Part shown: one piece after another, positions 17,777 through 26,628 of the stretch
Layout: every line of letters starts with the position of its first letter
Position numbering within the stretch: position 1 is the first letter of the stretch
Source: Saccharibacillus sp. O23
GTDB taxonomy: Bacteria; Bacillota; Bacilli; Paenibacillales; Paenibacillaceae
Direction: 5' to 3'
DNA: 64,000 nucleotides
Assembly (NCBI RefSeq): GCF_002205895.1
Contig: NZ_NJDE01000004.1
Coordinates: 1-64,000, forward strand
The notes under the pieces: generated by a model
Told to the model about the DNA's origin: nothing
Databases searched by the model: none
Seen by the model: only the letters and a program-made list of their open reading frames with translations
Translations under genes and position numbers: made by a program

Positions 17777-18655
17777 TTATTCGGACTGAAACACGTTATG
17801 CCGCCGACGGTATTCGCCGGGCGTCAACGACGTTTCCCGTTTGAACAAACGCGCGAAATAACTGGGGTCCGGAAACCCGCAGCGTTCGCCGATCCGCGCC
17901 AACGGCTCGTCCGAATGGGCCAGCAACCGTTTGGCCCGTTCGATCTGAAGGCGATGCCGGTAAGCCAGCGGACTGAGGCCCGCATGCTGCTTCAAGCATC
18001 TGGACAAATAATCGAAATGGTAATGCAGATCGCGTTCCATCGCCGCCGCGTCGAACGGCGATTCCAAGCGCTCGGCAATATAAGCGGCCGCCAATTCGCC
18101 CAGACGATCCGCGCGGGAGCGCGCCGCCGATCCGTTGACCTTCCGTTGAAGCAGCAGCAGCAAGCGGCAGAATTCGACTTGGAGTTCGTACGATCGGGCC
18201 AGCGTCAACGTCTCGTACAAGCTCAGCATCCCGTCCAACAGCGGGCGCAGCTCCGCCAGTTCGATATCCGCGAACTTCGGAATCACGACTTTGCCGGGAC
18301 TCGGCTGCGTTTCTTGACTGGAGCGCGGCAGCAGCGGCTGACCGGGCGCTCCGCTTTCGCCGGATTCGGTTTCGGAAACCGAATCGTGCCGATAGTGGAC
18401 CCAATAGACTTCCGTATCTTCTTCGGTCGCCCGGAATCCTTTGTGACGCAGCCCTTCTTCCAATACCAGCATTTTGCCGGGACCTACTTCGTAACGCTCG
18501 CCTTCTTCTTCGATAAACAAAGCGCCCGAACAGCAGATGATCAGGTCATGCGCGCCGAATACGCGCTGCGCGTGGATCATGCCTTTTCGCCAGACGCCAT
18601 GCCCGATCGCCGCGATCCGAGGAAACGGCGGAACGTTCAGTTCCAGAGTCCTCAT
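17777..18655 (-). CDS. AraC family transcriptional regulator
   Basis: 292 residues. The N-terminal cupin-like sensor (about 15-100, with EVGPGKMLVLEEGLRHKG) is followed by a Ser/Gly/Pro-rich linker and a C-terminal double helix-turn-helix (LAAAYIAERLESPFDAAAM..., then ERCGFPDPSYFARLFKRETSLTPGEYRRR). ATG 18655 is favoured by AAGGAGG eight bases upstream. It is divergent from the GHL6-type gene at 18856; GAAATTGT repeats 21 bp apart lie between them, so it probably activates that gene in response to a sugar. Confidence 0.9.
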   Translation of the reverse strand: MRTLELNVPPFPRIAAIGHGVWRKGMIHAQRVFGAHDLIICCSGALFIEEEGERYEVGPGKMLVLEEGLRHKGFRATEEDTEVYWVHYRHDSVSETESGESGAPGQPLLPRSSQETQPSPGKVVIPKFADIELAELRPLLDGMLSLYETLTLARSYELQVEFCRLLLLLQRKVNGSAARSRADRLGELAAAYIAERLESPFDAAAMERDLHYHFDYLSRCLKQHAGLSPLAYRHRLQIERAKRLLAHSDEPLARIGERCGFPDPSYFARLFKRETSLTPGEYRRRHNVFQSE

Positions 18656-18738
18656 CCCCTTCTCCTCCTTCCGCATTGGATTCAATCCGGCACGTTCCTT
18701 ATTTTAGGACGCTCCGCCCGTTTCGTCTCCAATCGTTT

Positions 18739-18777
18739 CGACAATGTAGAAATTGTACGATAGGTAGTCGAAATTGT
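18739..18777. promoter_or_regulatory. Putative AraC-type binding sites, direct repeats 21 bp apart
   Basis: GAAATTGT occurs at 18749-18756 and 18770-18777, one start 21 bases after the other (two helical turns, as in classical AraC half-sites). An inverted relative, CGACAAT, lies at 18739-18745. All are in the divergent region between the AraC gene and the GHL6-type gene. Confidence 0.5.
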
Positions 18778-18855
18778 CAGCTTTTTTAGGCGATAATATT
18801 CGTTACAGTGGTAGATATCGTACGATTCTTATTTCGAACGCGGGAGGATTATTGC

Positions 18856-20847
18856 ATGCGACTTCGTCAGGTTCATCTGGATTTCCACACATCCGAGGCA
18901 ATCGGGGAGATCGGCCGGGATTTCTCCAAAACGCAGTTTCAAGAGATGCTCAAACTCGGTCATGTCGATTCGATTACCGTTTTCTCCAAATGCCATCACG
19001 GTTGGGCTTACCATCCCTCCGAAGCCAACGAGACGCATCCCGAGCTGAATTTCGACCTGCTCGGCGCGCAGATCGAAGCGGCGCACGAGATCGGCGTCAA
19101 TACGCCCGTGTACCTGTCGGCCGGTCTGGACGAGAAACTGGCCCGCCGCCATCCCGAATGGTTGATCCGCGATCCGCAAGAACGTACCAATTGGGCCGCC
19201 GATTTTATGGAACCGGGTTACCATCAATTCTGCATGAATACGCCTTATCTCGATATTCTGGCCGCGCAGGTGCGCGAAGTGGTCGAACGTTACGACGCCG
19301 ACGGCATCTTCCTCGATATCGTGGGGGTACGCGAATGTTACTGTCAATCCTGCGTCGCCGAGATTCGCCGCCGCGGGTCCGATCCGCGAAGCAAAGAAGA
19401 CATGCGCGTCTTATGGGAAGAGACGTATGCCCGCTACGCGGCCGAGATGGATAAAGCCGTACACGAGCTGAAACCCGGTCTGCCGCTGTTCCATAATAAC
19501 GGACATATCAAGCGCGGACGCCGCGATCTGGCCGCGTTCAATACGCATCTGGAATTGGAATCGCTTCCGACCGGCGGTTGGGGCTACGACCACTTCCCGC
19601 TGTCCGTCCGTTATGCGCAAGGATTGGGCATGGACGTGCTCGGCATGACGGGCAAGTTCCATCAGTCTTGGGGCGAGTTCGGCGGATTCAAACATCCGAA
19701 CGCGCTGCGTTACGAAGCGGCGCTCAGCATCGCGAACGGCGCGGGCTGTTCCGTCGGCGATCAACTGCATCCGCTCGGAGAAATGGACCCGGCCACGTAC
19801 GCGCTGATCGGCGAAGCGTACGCCGAAGTCGAAGCCAAAGAAGAATGGTGCCGGGATGTATCGTCCGTCGCGGATATCGCTCTGCTGTCGGCGGAAGCGG
19901 CCTGTTCGCATTACGGCGACGCGGAACCCGACCGCAAAGCGATCACGCTGGCCGATACCGGCGCGGTTCGCATCCTGCTCGAAGGCCAATATTTGTTCGA
20001 CGTCGTCGACAACGAAAGCGATCTGCAAGCTTACAAAGTCGTCGTGCTGCCCGACTGCATCGCGATCACGCCGGAGCTGCAAAAACGGCTGGATGCGTTC
20101 GTCGCGGCAGGCGGCAAGATTCTGGCGACGGGACGTTCCGGCTTGACTCCGGACGCGGCAGGTTTCGCTCTGGAATTGGGCGCGAGCTGGTCGGGCGTTT
20201 CGCCGTTCAACCCGACGTATATCCGCCCGTCTTTCGAACTCCCGTCGCTTCGGACCGCTTCCTTCCTCGTCTATGCGCAAGGCTACGACATCGAAGCGGA
20301 GAACGCCGGGGAAGTGCTGGCCGCTCGTCAAAACCCGTATTTCAACCGCGACTTGTTCACGTTCAGCTCGCACCGCCATACGCCGTCTAACATGCAGGAC
20401 GCCGGTCCGGGCATGACGGAAGGTTCGGCCGGCATCTACGTCGCTTGGAATCTGTTCGCGGATTACGCGCTGTTCGGCAGCCTGCCGGTCAAACAGATTT
20501 TGCACCATGCGCTCGATAAGCTGCTGTCATCCGTTTCCGGCGGCCGGACGCTGGAAGCGAGTCTTCCGGCGCAGGCGGTAGCCACTTTGCAGGAACAACC
20601 GGGCCGGAACCGCCGGGTGCTGCATCTGCTGTACGCCCCGCCGATCCGCCGAGGCAAAGACGTCGAGATCATCGAAGATCTGCCGTTCGTCCGTCCGACC
20701 GAAGTGTCGTTGGCCGAAGATCGTCCCGCTCGCGAAGTCTATCTGGCCCCGCAGCGCACGCCGATCGAGTTCACGCAGGAGAACGGCCGGATTCGCTGCA
20801 CGGTACCGGAATGGTCCTGCCATCAGATGGTGGTCGTGGAAGTCTAA
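18856..20847 (+). CDS. Putative glycoside hydrolase, GHL6 type, with GH42-like trimerisation domain
   Basis: 663 residues, no signal peptide, so cytosolic. Residues 1-330 form a (beta/alpha)8-type barrel starting RQVHLDFHTSEAIGEIG, with DGIFLDIVG as a likely catalytic strand followed by a Cys cluster (CYCQSC). Residues about 350-520 look like the glutaminase-like domain of GH42 beta-galactosidases (VVLPDCIAITPELQKRL, VAAGGKILATGRSG). The C-terminal part is a beta domain. Such proteins are annotated as hypothetical glycosyl hydrolase 6; the substrate is not known. ATG 18856 follows GGGAGG. Divergent from the AraC gene, upstream of a fucosidase and an SGNH hydrolase. Confidence 0.75.
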   Translation: MRLRQVHLDFHTSEAIGEIGRDFSKTQFQEMLKLGHVDSITVFSKCHHGWAYHPSEANETHPELNFDLLGAQIEAAHEIGVNTPVYLSAGLDEKLARRHPEWLIRDPQERTNWAADFMEPGYHQFCMNTPYLDILAAQVREVVERYDADGIFLDIVGVRECYCQSCVAEIRRRGSDPRSKEDMRVLWEETYARYAAEMDKAVHELKPGLPLFHNNGHIKRGRRDLAAFNTHLELESLPTGGWGYDHFPLSVRYAQGLGMDVLGMTGKFHQSWGEFGGFKHPNALRYEAALSIANGAGCSVGDQLHPLGEMDPATYALIGEAYAEVEAKEEWCRDVSSVADIALLSAEAACSHYGDAEPDRKAITLADTGAVRILLEGQYLFDVVDNESDLQAYKVVVLPDCIAITPELQKRLDAFVAAGGKILATGRSGLTPDAAGFALELGASWSGVSPFNPTYIRPSFELPSLRTASFLVYAQGYDIEAENAGEVLAARQNPYFNRDLFTFSSHRHTPSNMQDAGPGMTEGSAGIYVAWNLFADYALFGSLPVKQILHHALDKLLSSVSGGRTLEASLPAQAVATLQEQPGRNRRVLHLLYAPPIRRGKDVEIIEDLPFVRPTEVSLAEDRPAREVYLAPQRTPIEFTQENGRIRCTVPEWSCHQMVVVEV

Positions 20848-20872
20848 ATCATGTCTCTATTGTACAAAAAAC

Positions 20873-20914
20873 AAGCCGGTAAGCTGCCTGTGGAGGCGGC
20901 TTACCGGCTTTTTG
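20873..20914 (+). terminator. Rho-independent terminator after GHL6-type gene
   Basis: AAGCCGGTAAGC and GCTTACCGGCTT form a perfect 12-bp stem, extended by GCC/GGC near the loop, then TTT. Confidence 0.92.
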
Positions 20915-20986
20915 ATGCAACTTTACGGCGCTTAGGCACGTCTTGCGGTTAACCGAACAAAAACACGGAGCAAAAAAAGGAGCCTT

Positions 20987-21550
20987 ATGAAACGAAAAAC
21001 AAAATGGACGATAGCCGCTTTGACCGTTTTGCTGTCAGCCTTGCTTATAACGGCCGGACGAGAATATCTGCTGCCGCATCCCGAACCGATTCATCATGTC
21101 GAACGCGTAGGCGACCTGCTGTATACGATCGATCTGGATCGCGACGTATTCAAGCGAGGCGAATCGATTCGGGTCCGGGCCGCCGTGCAGAATCTCGGAA
21201 CTCGCACGCTCGGCTATACGATCGGAAGCTCTTCATGCCCGTCCGACGTGAATATCGATATCGCGTATGCCAAGTCAAGCAAAGAGGTCGGTTTGGGTTT
21301 CGAAAAACACGCCTGCACGACCGATCTCGGATACGGTTCGCTGGCTCCGGGCCAGTCGACGGGAAACGAAGAAGTTTTCAGCACGGAATCTATTCAAGGC
21401 GATGATTCGCTGCCTGCGCCGGCGGGCGTTTATCACGTCCGTTTCGATCTGAATCCTTTCGAAGGCGACTTCCCTTCTTTGTCCGAACCGACGCCTTCTG
21501 TTCCTGACGCGCCTCCAACCGGTTCGTCTTTCCCTATTCGGATCCGTTGA
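20987..21550 (+). CDS. Secreted protein, possible BsuPI-like (proteinase inhibitor fold) domain
   Basis: 187 residues. A single N-terminal membrane/signal segment (WTIAALTVLLSALLITAG, residues 7-24) is followed by a beta-rich extracellular domain. The run YTIDLDRDVFKRGESIRVRA with AAVQNLGTRTLGY and a later LAPGQSTGNEEVF resembles the immunoglobulin-like BsuPI/DUF fold found in several Bacillales envelope proteins, where SVxVxNxxxxxxxL and LxPGexxxxxxxW-like blocks recur. The assignment is tentative. A Pro/Ser-rich tail ends the protein. AAAAAAGGAG precedes the ATG. Its stop lies 15 bases from the stop of the convergent GH29 gene. Confidence 0.65.
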   Translation: MKRKTKWTIAALTVLLSALLITAGREYLLPHPEPIHHVERVGDLLYTIDLDRDVFKRGESIRVRAAVQNLGTRTLGYTIGSSSCPSDVNIDIAYAKSSKEVGLGFEKHACTTDLGYGSLAPGQSTGNEEVFSTESIQGDDSLPAPAGVYHVRFDLNPFEGDFPSLSEPTPSVPDAPPTGSSFPIRIR

Positions 21551-21565
21551 TAAATCTCGCTTCCG

Positions 21566-22996
21566 TTATCGGCAGCTCTGATATACGCCTACCTGCCGCA
21601 GCGTCGGGTTTAAACGCGACTGCACGATGATCACGCGCAGCCGACGGGCGGTCTGCGAACTTTCCAGACGGCAGATACATTTGTGGCCGACGACGGTTCC
21701 GCGGTGGATATTCGACCCGTTCCCGTTTTCGTCCAGCACTTCGATCTCGAAAGCTTCGATGCGTTGGCCGCGCAGGATCTGCTCCGTCAATACGATACGG
21801 TCGAACGTCTGCTCCTGCTTCCACTCGATATCCAATATCGCCTGTTCCGCGCCTTCTTCCGCTTCCCACCACGTCTGCGGATCGCCGTCGGTCGTCTGCC
21901 GGCCTTCGTGTTCCGGTCGGAACGTCGAAGCGGTGACCGAAGCGCCGGCAGCCAGATCGTTTCCGTACGTTTCGCGGATTCGCCGGCCTAGTTCCCGCAA
22001 TTCGCTTACGTCCCGTTCATGAAGCAATCCTCGCCGATCCGGCGGCAGATTGAGCAGGAAGCAGCTGTTGCCGCCGACCGCGCGTTCGTACAGATCCATT
22101 AACGCGTCCGCGCTTTTGACCTGTTCGTCTTCGCTTGCGTGATAGAACCAGCCCGGCCGGATCGACGTATTGACCTCCGCCGGATACCAGACGAGTTCGT
22201 TCGCCTGTTCGATCACCGCGCGGCTGCCCAGATCGTCTTCGTCCGAGTTGATGCGGGAAGCGAATGTTCCGTCGTCTTCCGTTTGCGATTCGGCCTGAAT
22301 CTTCTCGTTATCGCGCAAAGAACCCGGTACGACGCTCCATTCCGCCGTGCGCGTATGTCCGGCTTCGTTTCCGCACCAACGCACGTCGGGTCCGCATACG
22401 GAGATGACCGCTCCCGGCTGATGGCGGCGGATGGTCTCGTAATAGCGGTCCCAATCGTACACCTGCTTTTTCCCGTTCGGCCCTTCTCCGCAGGCTCCGT
22501 CGAACCATACGCTGAAGATCTCGCCGTAGCCGGTCAACAGTTCTTGCAATTGATTGACGAAAAAGTCGTTATACGCGTCGGAGTCGCCGTAGCTGCGTTC
22601 GTGCCGATCCCACGGAGACAGATAGATGCCGAATTTCAGGCCGTATTCGCGGCAAGCTTCCGCCGTCTCGCGCACCAGATCGCCGCGGCCGCCGCGCCAC
22701 GGACTGCTCTGCACCGAATGATCGGTATAAGCGCTCGGCCATAAGCAGAATCCGTCATGATGTTTGCAGGTCAGAATCACCCCTTTCATCCCCGCATCTC
22801 TCGCAACTTCGGCCCATTGTCGCGCGTCGAGCGCCGAAGGCGCGAATTCCGCAGGAGATTCGCTGCCGTCTCCCCATTCGCGATCACGGAACGTATTGAC
22901 CGTAAAATGGATAAATCCGTAGAACTCCAATTCCTGCCAAGCCGCTTGTCTGTCCGAAGGGACGATCTGCGCCGCTTCCCGTATCGAAATTGCCAT
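21566..22996 (-). CDS. Alpha-L-fucosidase, GH29, with C-terminal discoidin-like domain
   Basis: Retaining glycosidase expected to release alpha-linked L-fucose; no signal peptide, so acting on imported oligosaccharides. 476 residues. The catalytic barrel (about 1-330) has the GH29 hallmarks GFIHFTVNTF, LTCKHHDGFCLWPS (77-89) and the nucleophile Asp166 in VWFDGACG. Residues about 345-476 form an F5/8-type-C-like domain (VTASTFRPEHEGRQTTDGDPQTWW). ATG 22996 is preferred to GTG 23002 because GGGGAGG lies at the right distance. Downstream of and codirectional with the SGNH hydrolase gene (72 bases apart). Confidence 0.88.
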   Translation of the reverse strand: MAISIREAAQIVPSDRQAAWQELEFYGFIHFTVNTFRDREWGDGSESPAEFAPSALDARQWAEVARDAGMKGVILTCKHHDGFCLWPSAYTDHSVQSSPWRGGRGDLVRETAEACREYGLKFGIYLSPWDRHERSYGDSDAYNDFFVNQLQELLTGYGEIFSVWFDGACGEGPNGKKQVYDWDRYYETIRRHQPGAVISVCGPDVRWCGNEAGHTRTAEWSVVPGSLRDNEKIQAESQTEDDGTFASRINSDEDDLGSRAVIEQANELVWYPAEVNTSIRPGWFYHASEDEQVKSADALMDLYERAVGGNSCFLLNLPPDRRGLLHERDVSELRELGRRIRETYGNDLAAGASVTASTFRPEHEGRQTTDGDPQTWWEAEEGAEQAILDIEWKQEQTFDRIVLTEQILRGQRIEAFEIEVLDENGNGSNIHRGTVVGHKCICRLESSQTARRLRVIIVQSRLNPTLRQVGVYQSCR

Positions 22997-23068
22997 GTTC
23001 ACCCTCCCCGATGATCGTGATGCAGCGCCGCCGGATCTCGGAAAACGCGTCCGGCCGCCGTTATACCG

Positions 23069-24991
23069 TTACTCCGTATAGCCGAAAGCCAGCACCGTAA
23101 ACGTCTTGTCCTCGTCGCCCGCCGCCATGCGGATCTCGATCTCATGCTCCGCCGTTTCGGTGTCGCTGAATAAAAGGACGGTGTTGCAGTGCGTCCAGTT
23201 GTTCCGATGCGGATCGGCGGTCAGGCGCAGCTCTCCGTCCACGTACACTTCGGCTTTGCCGAACTCGGGACTGCCCGAATCTTTGAAGATCAGCAGCAGA
23301 TTGCGGCAACGGATCTTCAAGCGGAACGGACGATTGTCCTCGCCCTCGGCGGCCGTCTCGCGCATCCAGTTGTGCGGAAGCTGCGGCGTGCCCAGCGGCT
23401 CGGCGTCCAGCTCGATCAGATGCAGATCGCAGTCGGTTCCCGTAAAGTCTCCCGGATCGATCTCCGCTCCGGCCCAGCCGTCTTTGCGATCGAGCAGGCG
23501 CACGTTCTCGAACTCGGCTCCGTAAACGGGATCGGGCAATGTCTCAGCTTCGGCGCCCGGCGATCCGGAAGCCGAAACGCCGACGCTCGCCGCTTCTTTT
23601 TCGCGATCCGCTTCGCCGTTTGCGGCCCTCTCCACGGCTTCGCGACGGAACAGTTCGCCCAAGCAGTCGGCCATGATCCGGTGCCCGTCGTTCGTCGGAT
23701 GATAGATATCGTAGAAAAACTGTCGTTTGGAGATGATCCCGCCTTCGCCTCTCGCCTGTCCGAACTGCGGCACGACCGCGTCTTTGATGCTGACGGCCGG
23801 CAGACCGTAATGCTCCGCGATCGGCAGCAGCCGGTCCTGCAGATTCCAATCGTTCATGAACACGCTGAACAGCAGAATCACGGCAGGACGGTTGGGCGCG
23901 TTCAGAATCTTGCGGCACAAGCTCTCGTAACACACGCCTTCCGTCTCGTCGTCCGCATCGTTGACCGCGTATTCGACGACCACGATATCCGGCAGCACGT
24001 CGCCGCCTCGCAAAATATCGCGTTCGTAGCGGATCATGCCCAGCTCCGACGGCGTACCGCCGACGCCCGCTTTGACGAAGCGGAAACGGCCGTCCGATTC
24101 TTGCTCCGTTTCTTTGCCCGTCTTCTCGAAGCGTTCGACGAAATCGCGATACGAGCGATGCGCGTAGCATTCGGTATGAATCGGCTTCGCTCCGGCTCCC
24201 TGCGTGATCGAACCACCGATATAAGCCAGCGTAACCGGTTCTCCGCTTTGCGCCCGCTCGATCGCGGCTCGGAGTCTGCCCGTGCGGTCGGCGCGAAGCT
24301 GCGAACGTTCGATCATCGCCGCGTAAGCTTCCGAATCGAAATCGACCGGCGGGTCCATCTGCGGCTCGGGTACAGCGTAACCGTCGTTTAAGTACAGCGC
24401 GACCGTCACTTTCGCCAACTCGCCGGGACGGTCGAATTCGAACGCCATCTTGCCCGGCACGTCGTCGTCTTCGTTCCAATCGATACCGTCCAGTTCCAGC
24501 AGCGTCTCCGCGCCGTCCGCCGGACATTCGATACGCAGCGTGGTGCCGGTCTCGTAGCGGCTACTTTTGCCCCAATGCTGAAGCAGAAACGTCACGGAAC
24601 GCAGCTTTTCTTGCGGCGAATCCGAAACATGCGATTCGTCCGTCGGCGGTTCGCTTTCTTTTTGCCCGGTGCTGCCCGTTTCCACCGTCACTCCGATGCT
24701 ATGTACCAACTCGCGGAAGCCTTCGCAGGTGCCGAGCCGCTTCAGGATCGACTCGTCTTCGACGCCGCTCGTCCAGCGTACGTTTTCGGCCAGCCGGCCG
24801 TTATCCAGATAGACTTCCTGCGAAGGCCGACCTTCCGGACGCGCCGTCGCTTCGGCCTGCGCTTCGAACAGCACGTAGCAGAAACTGCGGCGCTGCTCGG
24901 GATCGCGGGGAGCGCGCGGAGCGGCGCGTTCTTCCCCTCTCGCTTCGTTCCGATCGGCCGTCACAGACTTCGTTTCGCTTTCCATGTTCAT
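23069..24991 (-). CDS. Large SGNH/GDSL-type hydrolase
   Basis: 640 residues, cytosolic. A beta-rich N-terminal region (about 30-215) precedes a SGNH esterase domain (about 245-450): the nucleophile Ser in YIGGSITQGAGA, the Gly block KAGVGGTPSELG, the Asn block VVEYAVNDADDE and the catalytic Asp/His in HPTNDGHR. A second beta-sandwich module follows (about 480-640). Such enzymes often remove acetyl or other esters from glycans, which fits the neighbouring fucosidase. The start is ATG 24991 or, with better ribosome-site spacing, ATG 24985. Probably cotranscribed with the GH29 gene. Confidence 0.82.
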   Translation of the reverse strand: MNMESETKSVTADRNEARGEERAAPRAPRDPEQRRSFCYVLFEAQAEATARPEGRPSQEVYLDNGRLAENVRWTSGVEDESILKRLGTCEGFRELVHSIGVTVETGSTGQKESEPPTDESHVSDSPQEKLRSVTFLLQHWGKSSRYETGTTLRIECPADGAETLLELDGIDWNEDDDVPGKMAFEFDRPGELAKVTVALYLNDGYAVPEPQMDPPVDFDSEAYAAMIERSQLRADRTGRLRAAIERAQSGEPVTLAYIGGSITQGAGAKPIHTECYAHRSYRDFVERFEKTGKETEQESDGRFRFVKAGVGGTPSELGMIRYERDILRGGDVLPDIVVVEYAVNDADDETEGVCYESLCRKILNAPNRPAVILLFSVFMNDWNLQDRLLPIAEHYGLPAVSIKDAVVPQFGQARGEGGIISKRQFFYDIYHPTNDGHRIMADCLGELFRREAVERAANGEADREKEAASVGVSASGSPGAEAETLPDPVYGAEFENVRLLDRKDGWAGAEIDPGDFTGTDCDLHLIELDAEPLGTPQLPHNWMRETAAEGEDNRPFRLKIRCRNLLLIFKDSGSPEFGKAEVYVDGELRLTADPHRNNWTHCNTVLLFSDTETAEHEIEIRMAAGDEDKTFTVLAFGYTE

Positions 24992-25086
24992 CGTCTCCGT
25001 TCTTACTGATATTCGCTTGGCATCTCTTTCACTATAAGCGCCGGAGCTTGCATTGAAAAGGCTTTCTATCCAAAAAGCGGGTACGC

Positions 25087-25133
25087 GAAAAGGAACGGAG
25101 CAGCGCCGAGTTCCGGGCCGTTTCCGTTCCTTG
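25087..25133 (-). terminator. Terminator of pucI-pucH unit
   Basis: On the minus strand, AAGGAACGGA and TCCGTTCCTT form a 10-bp stem with an internal GC-rich loop, followed by TTTT. Confidence 0.8.
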
Positions 25134-25149
25134 CTGAAGGATTATGGAG

Positions 25150-26544
25150 TTAAAACGTCGGCAGCGCGGGTTCCGAAGACGGAATGCCTACCGGTTTCTG
25201 CCAGCTTCCTTGCGGAGTCGCTTCCGATACTTTTCCGCCTTGAACGACCACTTGTCCGCGAACGATCGTGCCGACGACCGAAGCCGGAAACGTATGCCCC
25301 ATGTACAGCGTCTGCTTATGTTTGGCGTAATAGTTGTCTTCCGTCACGGTAAACGTTTCGTTCAGATCGACGATCGCCAGATCCGCGTCCATTCCGATCT
25401 CGATCCGGCCTTTGCGATCGGCCAGTTCGAAGCGCTGCGCCGGATTCGCCGCCGTCCAAGCCGCGACCTGTTCCAGCGGAAGCTCATGAGCAAGCGCCAC
25501 TTCCAGCGCCGCGAGCAGCGTGAACTGTCCGCCGCTGATGCCGCCCCAAGCTTCGAACAGATTGAAGTCTTTCGGATCTTTCATATCGTACGGGCAGGGC
25601 GAATGGTCCGACGATAGCATATCGAACTTGCCTTCCGCCAGCAGCGCGATCAGCTTCTGCTGTTCGTCGGCTTCCCGCAGCGGCGGCGCGCATTTGGCGA
25701 TATTGCCTCGGGTCCGCAGGTCGTCGTGGTTGAACAGCAGGTAATGCGCGCAGGTCTCGACCGTCACGTTCATGCCGCGCGCTTTGGCCGCTTCGATCTT
25801 CGCGACGGCCGCCGCCGAGCTGATGTGCACGAAATGCAGCGCGCAGCCGGTGATTTCCGAATAATACAAAGCGCGCTCGACGGCTTCGACTTCGGCGATG
25901 ATCGGACGCGTTTCCAGATAATCGTCGGCGGTAAACTGTCCGGCCGCTTCTTTTTCCGCTTTGAGCCAGTTGGTGATCGCCGCGCTTTCCGAATGCAGAG
26001 CCAGAATCTTGCCGAGCGCCGCGATCTTCTTCATGCCGGTCAGCAGCGTCATGTCGTCCACCGCTTCGAATTCTTTGTTGCCCGTCGTGGACAAGAACGC
26101 TTTGAATCCGATCACGCCGCCTTCCGCCAGCGGGGCCAGATCGTCTTCGTTGCCCGGCACCAATCCGCCCCAGAGGCCGAAATCGACGACGGATTTTTCG
26201 TTGCCCAGACGCGCTTTGTCCAGCAGCGCTTCTTCCGTGACCGTCGACGGAATCCCGTTCAGCGGCATATCGAAAAAGGTGGTACAGCCTCCCGCCGCCA
26301 TCATGGCCGAACCGGTCGTGAAGCCTTCCCAATGTTCGCGCCCCGGTTCGCTGAAGTGGACGTGCACGTCGATCATGCCCGGCAGGACATGACGTCCCTC
26401 CGCGTTCCATTCCTGTTTCGCTTCTCCCGCAAGTTCCGCGCCGATCGCGGCGATCTTGCCGTCCGCGATGCCGATATCCGTTTGCGCGACGCCGGTCGGC
26501 AGCACGACGCTGCCGCCGCGAATGATCAGATCGAATTTTTTCAT
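25150..26544 (-). CDS. pucH: Allantoinase
   Basis: Hydrolyses allantoin to allantoate, cytosolic; 464 residues, cyclic amidohydrolase family. Metal ligands are visible: HVH in MIDVHVHFSEPG (about 60-62), the bridging Lys in GVIGFKAFLST, His in LALHSES, His in LHFVHISS and Asp in MLSSDHSP. Expected in B. subtilis-type purine catabolism as PucH. It lies 84 bases after the pucI stop in the same direction and has a ribosome site GGAGAG. It forms a two-gene unit with the allantoin permease, ending at the terminator 25087-25133. Confidence 0.95.
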   Translation of the reverse strand: MKKFDLIIRGGSVVLPTGVAQTDIGIADGKIAAIGAELAGEAKQEWNAEGRHVLPGMIDVHVHFSEPGREHWEGFTTGSAMMAAGGCTTFFDMPLNGIPSTVTEEALLDKARLGNEKSVVDFGLWGGLVPGNEDDLAPLAEGGVIGFKAFLSTTGNKEFEAVDDMTLLTGMKKIAALGKILALHSESAAITNWLKAEKEAAGQFTADDYLETRPIIAEVEAVERALYYSEITGCALHFVHISSAAAVAKIEAAKARGMNVTVETCAHYLLFNHDDLRTRGNIAKCAPPLREADEQQKLIALLAEGKFDMLSSDHSPCPYDMKDPKDFNLFEAWGGISGGQFTLLAALEVALAHELPLEQVAAWTAANPAQRFELADRKGRIEIGMDADLAIVDLNETFTVTEDNYYAKHKQTLYMGHTFPASVVGTIVRGQVVVQGGKVSEATPQGSWQKPVGIPSSEPALPTF

Positions 26545-26628
26545 AGACCTCTCTCCTTTGACTGTTGAATAGCGAAAACCGCCGAATCGCGAAGAGCGCG
26601 GCAGCTGCTGCCGACGCCCTTCTCCCTC

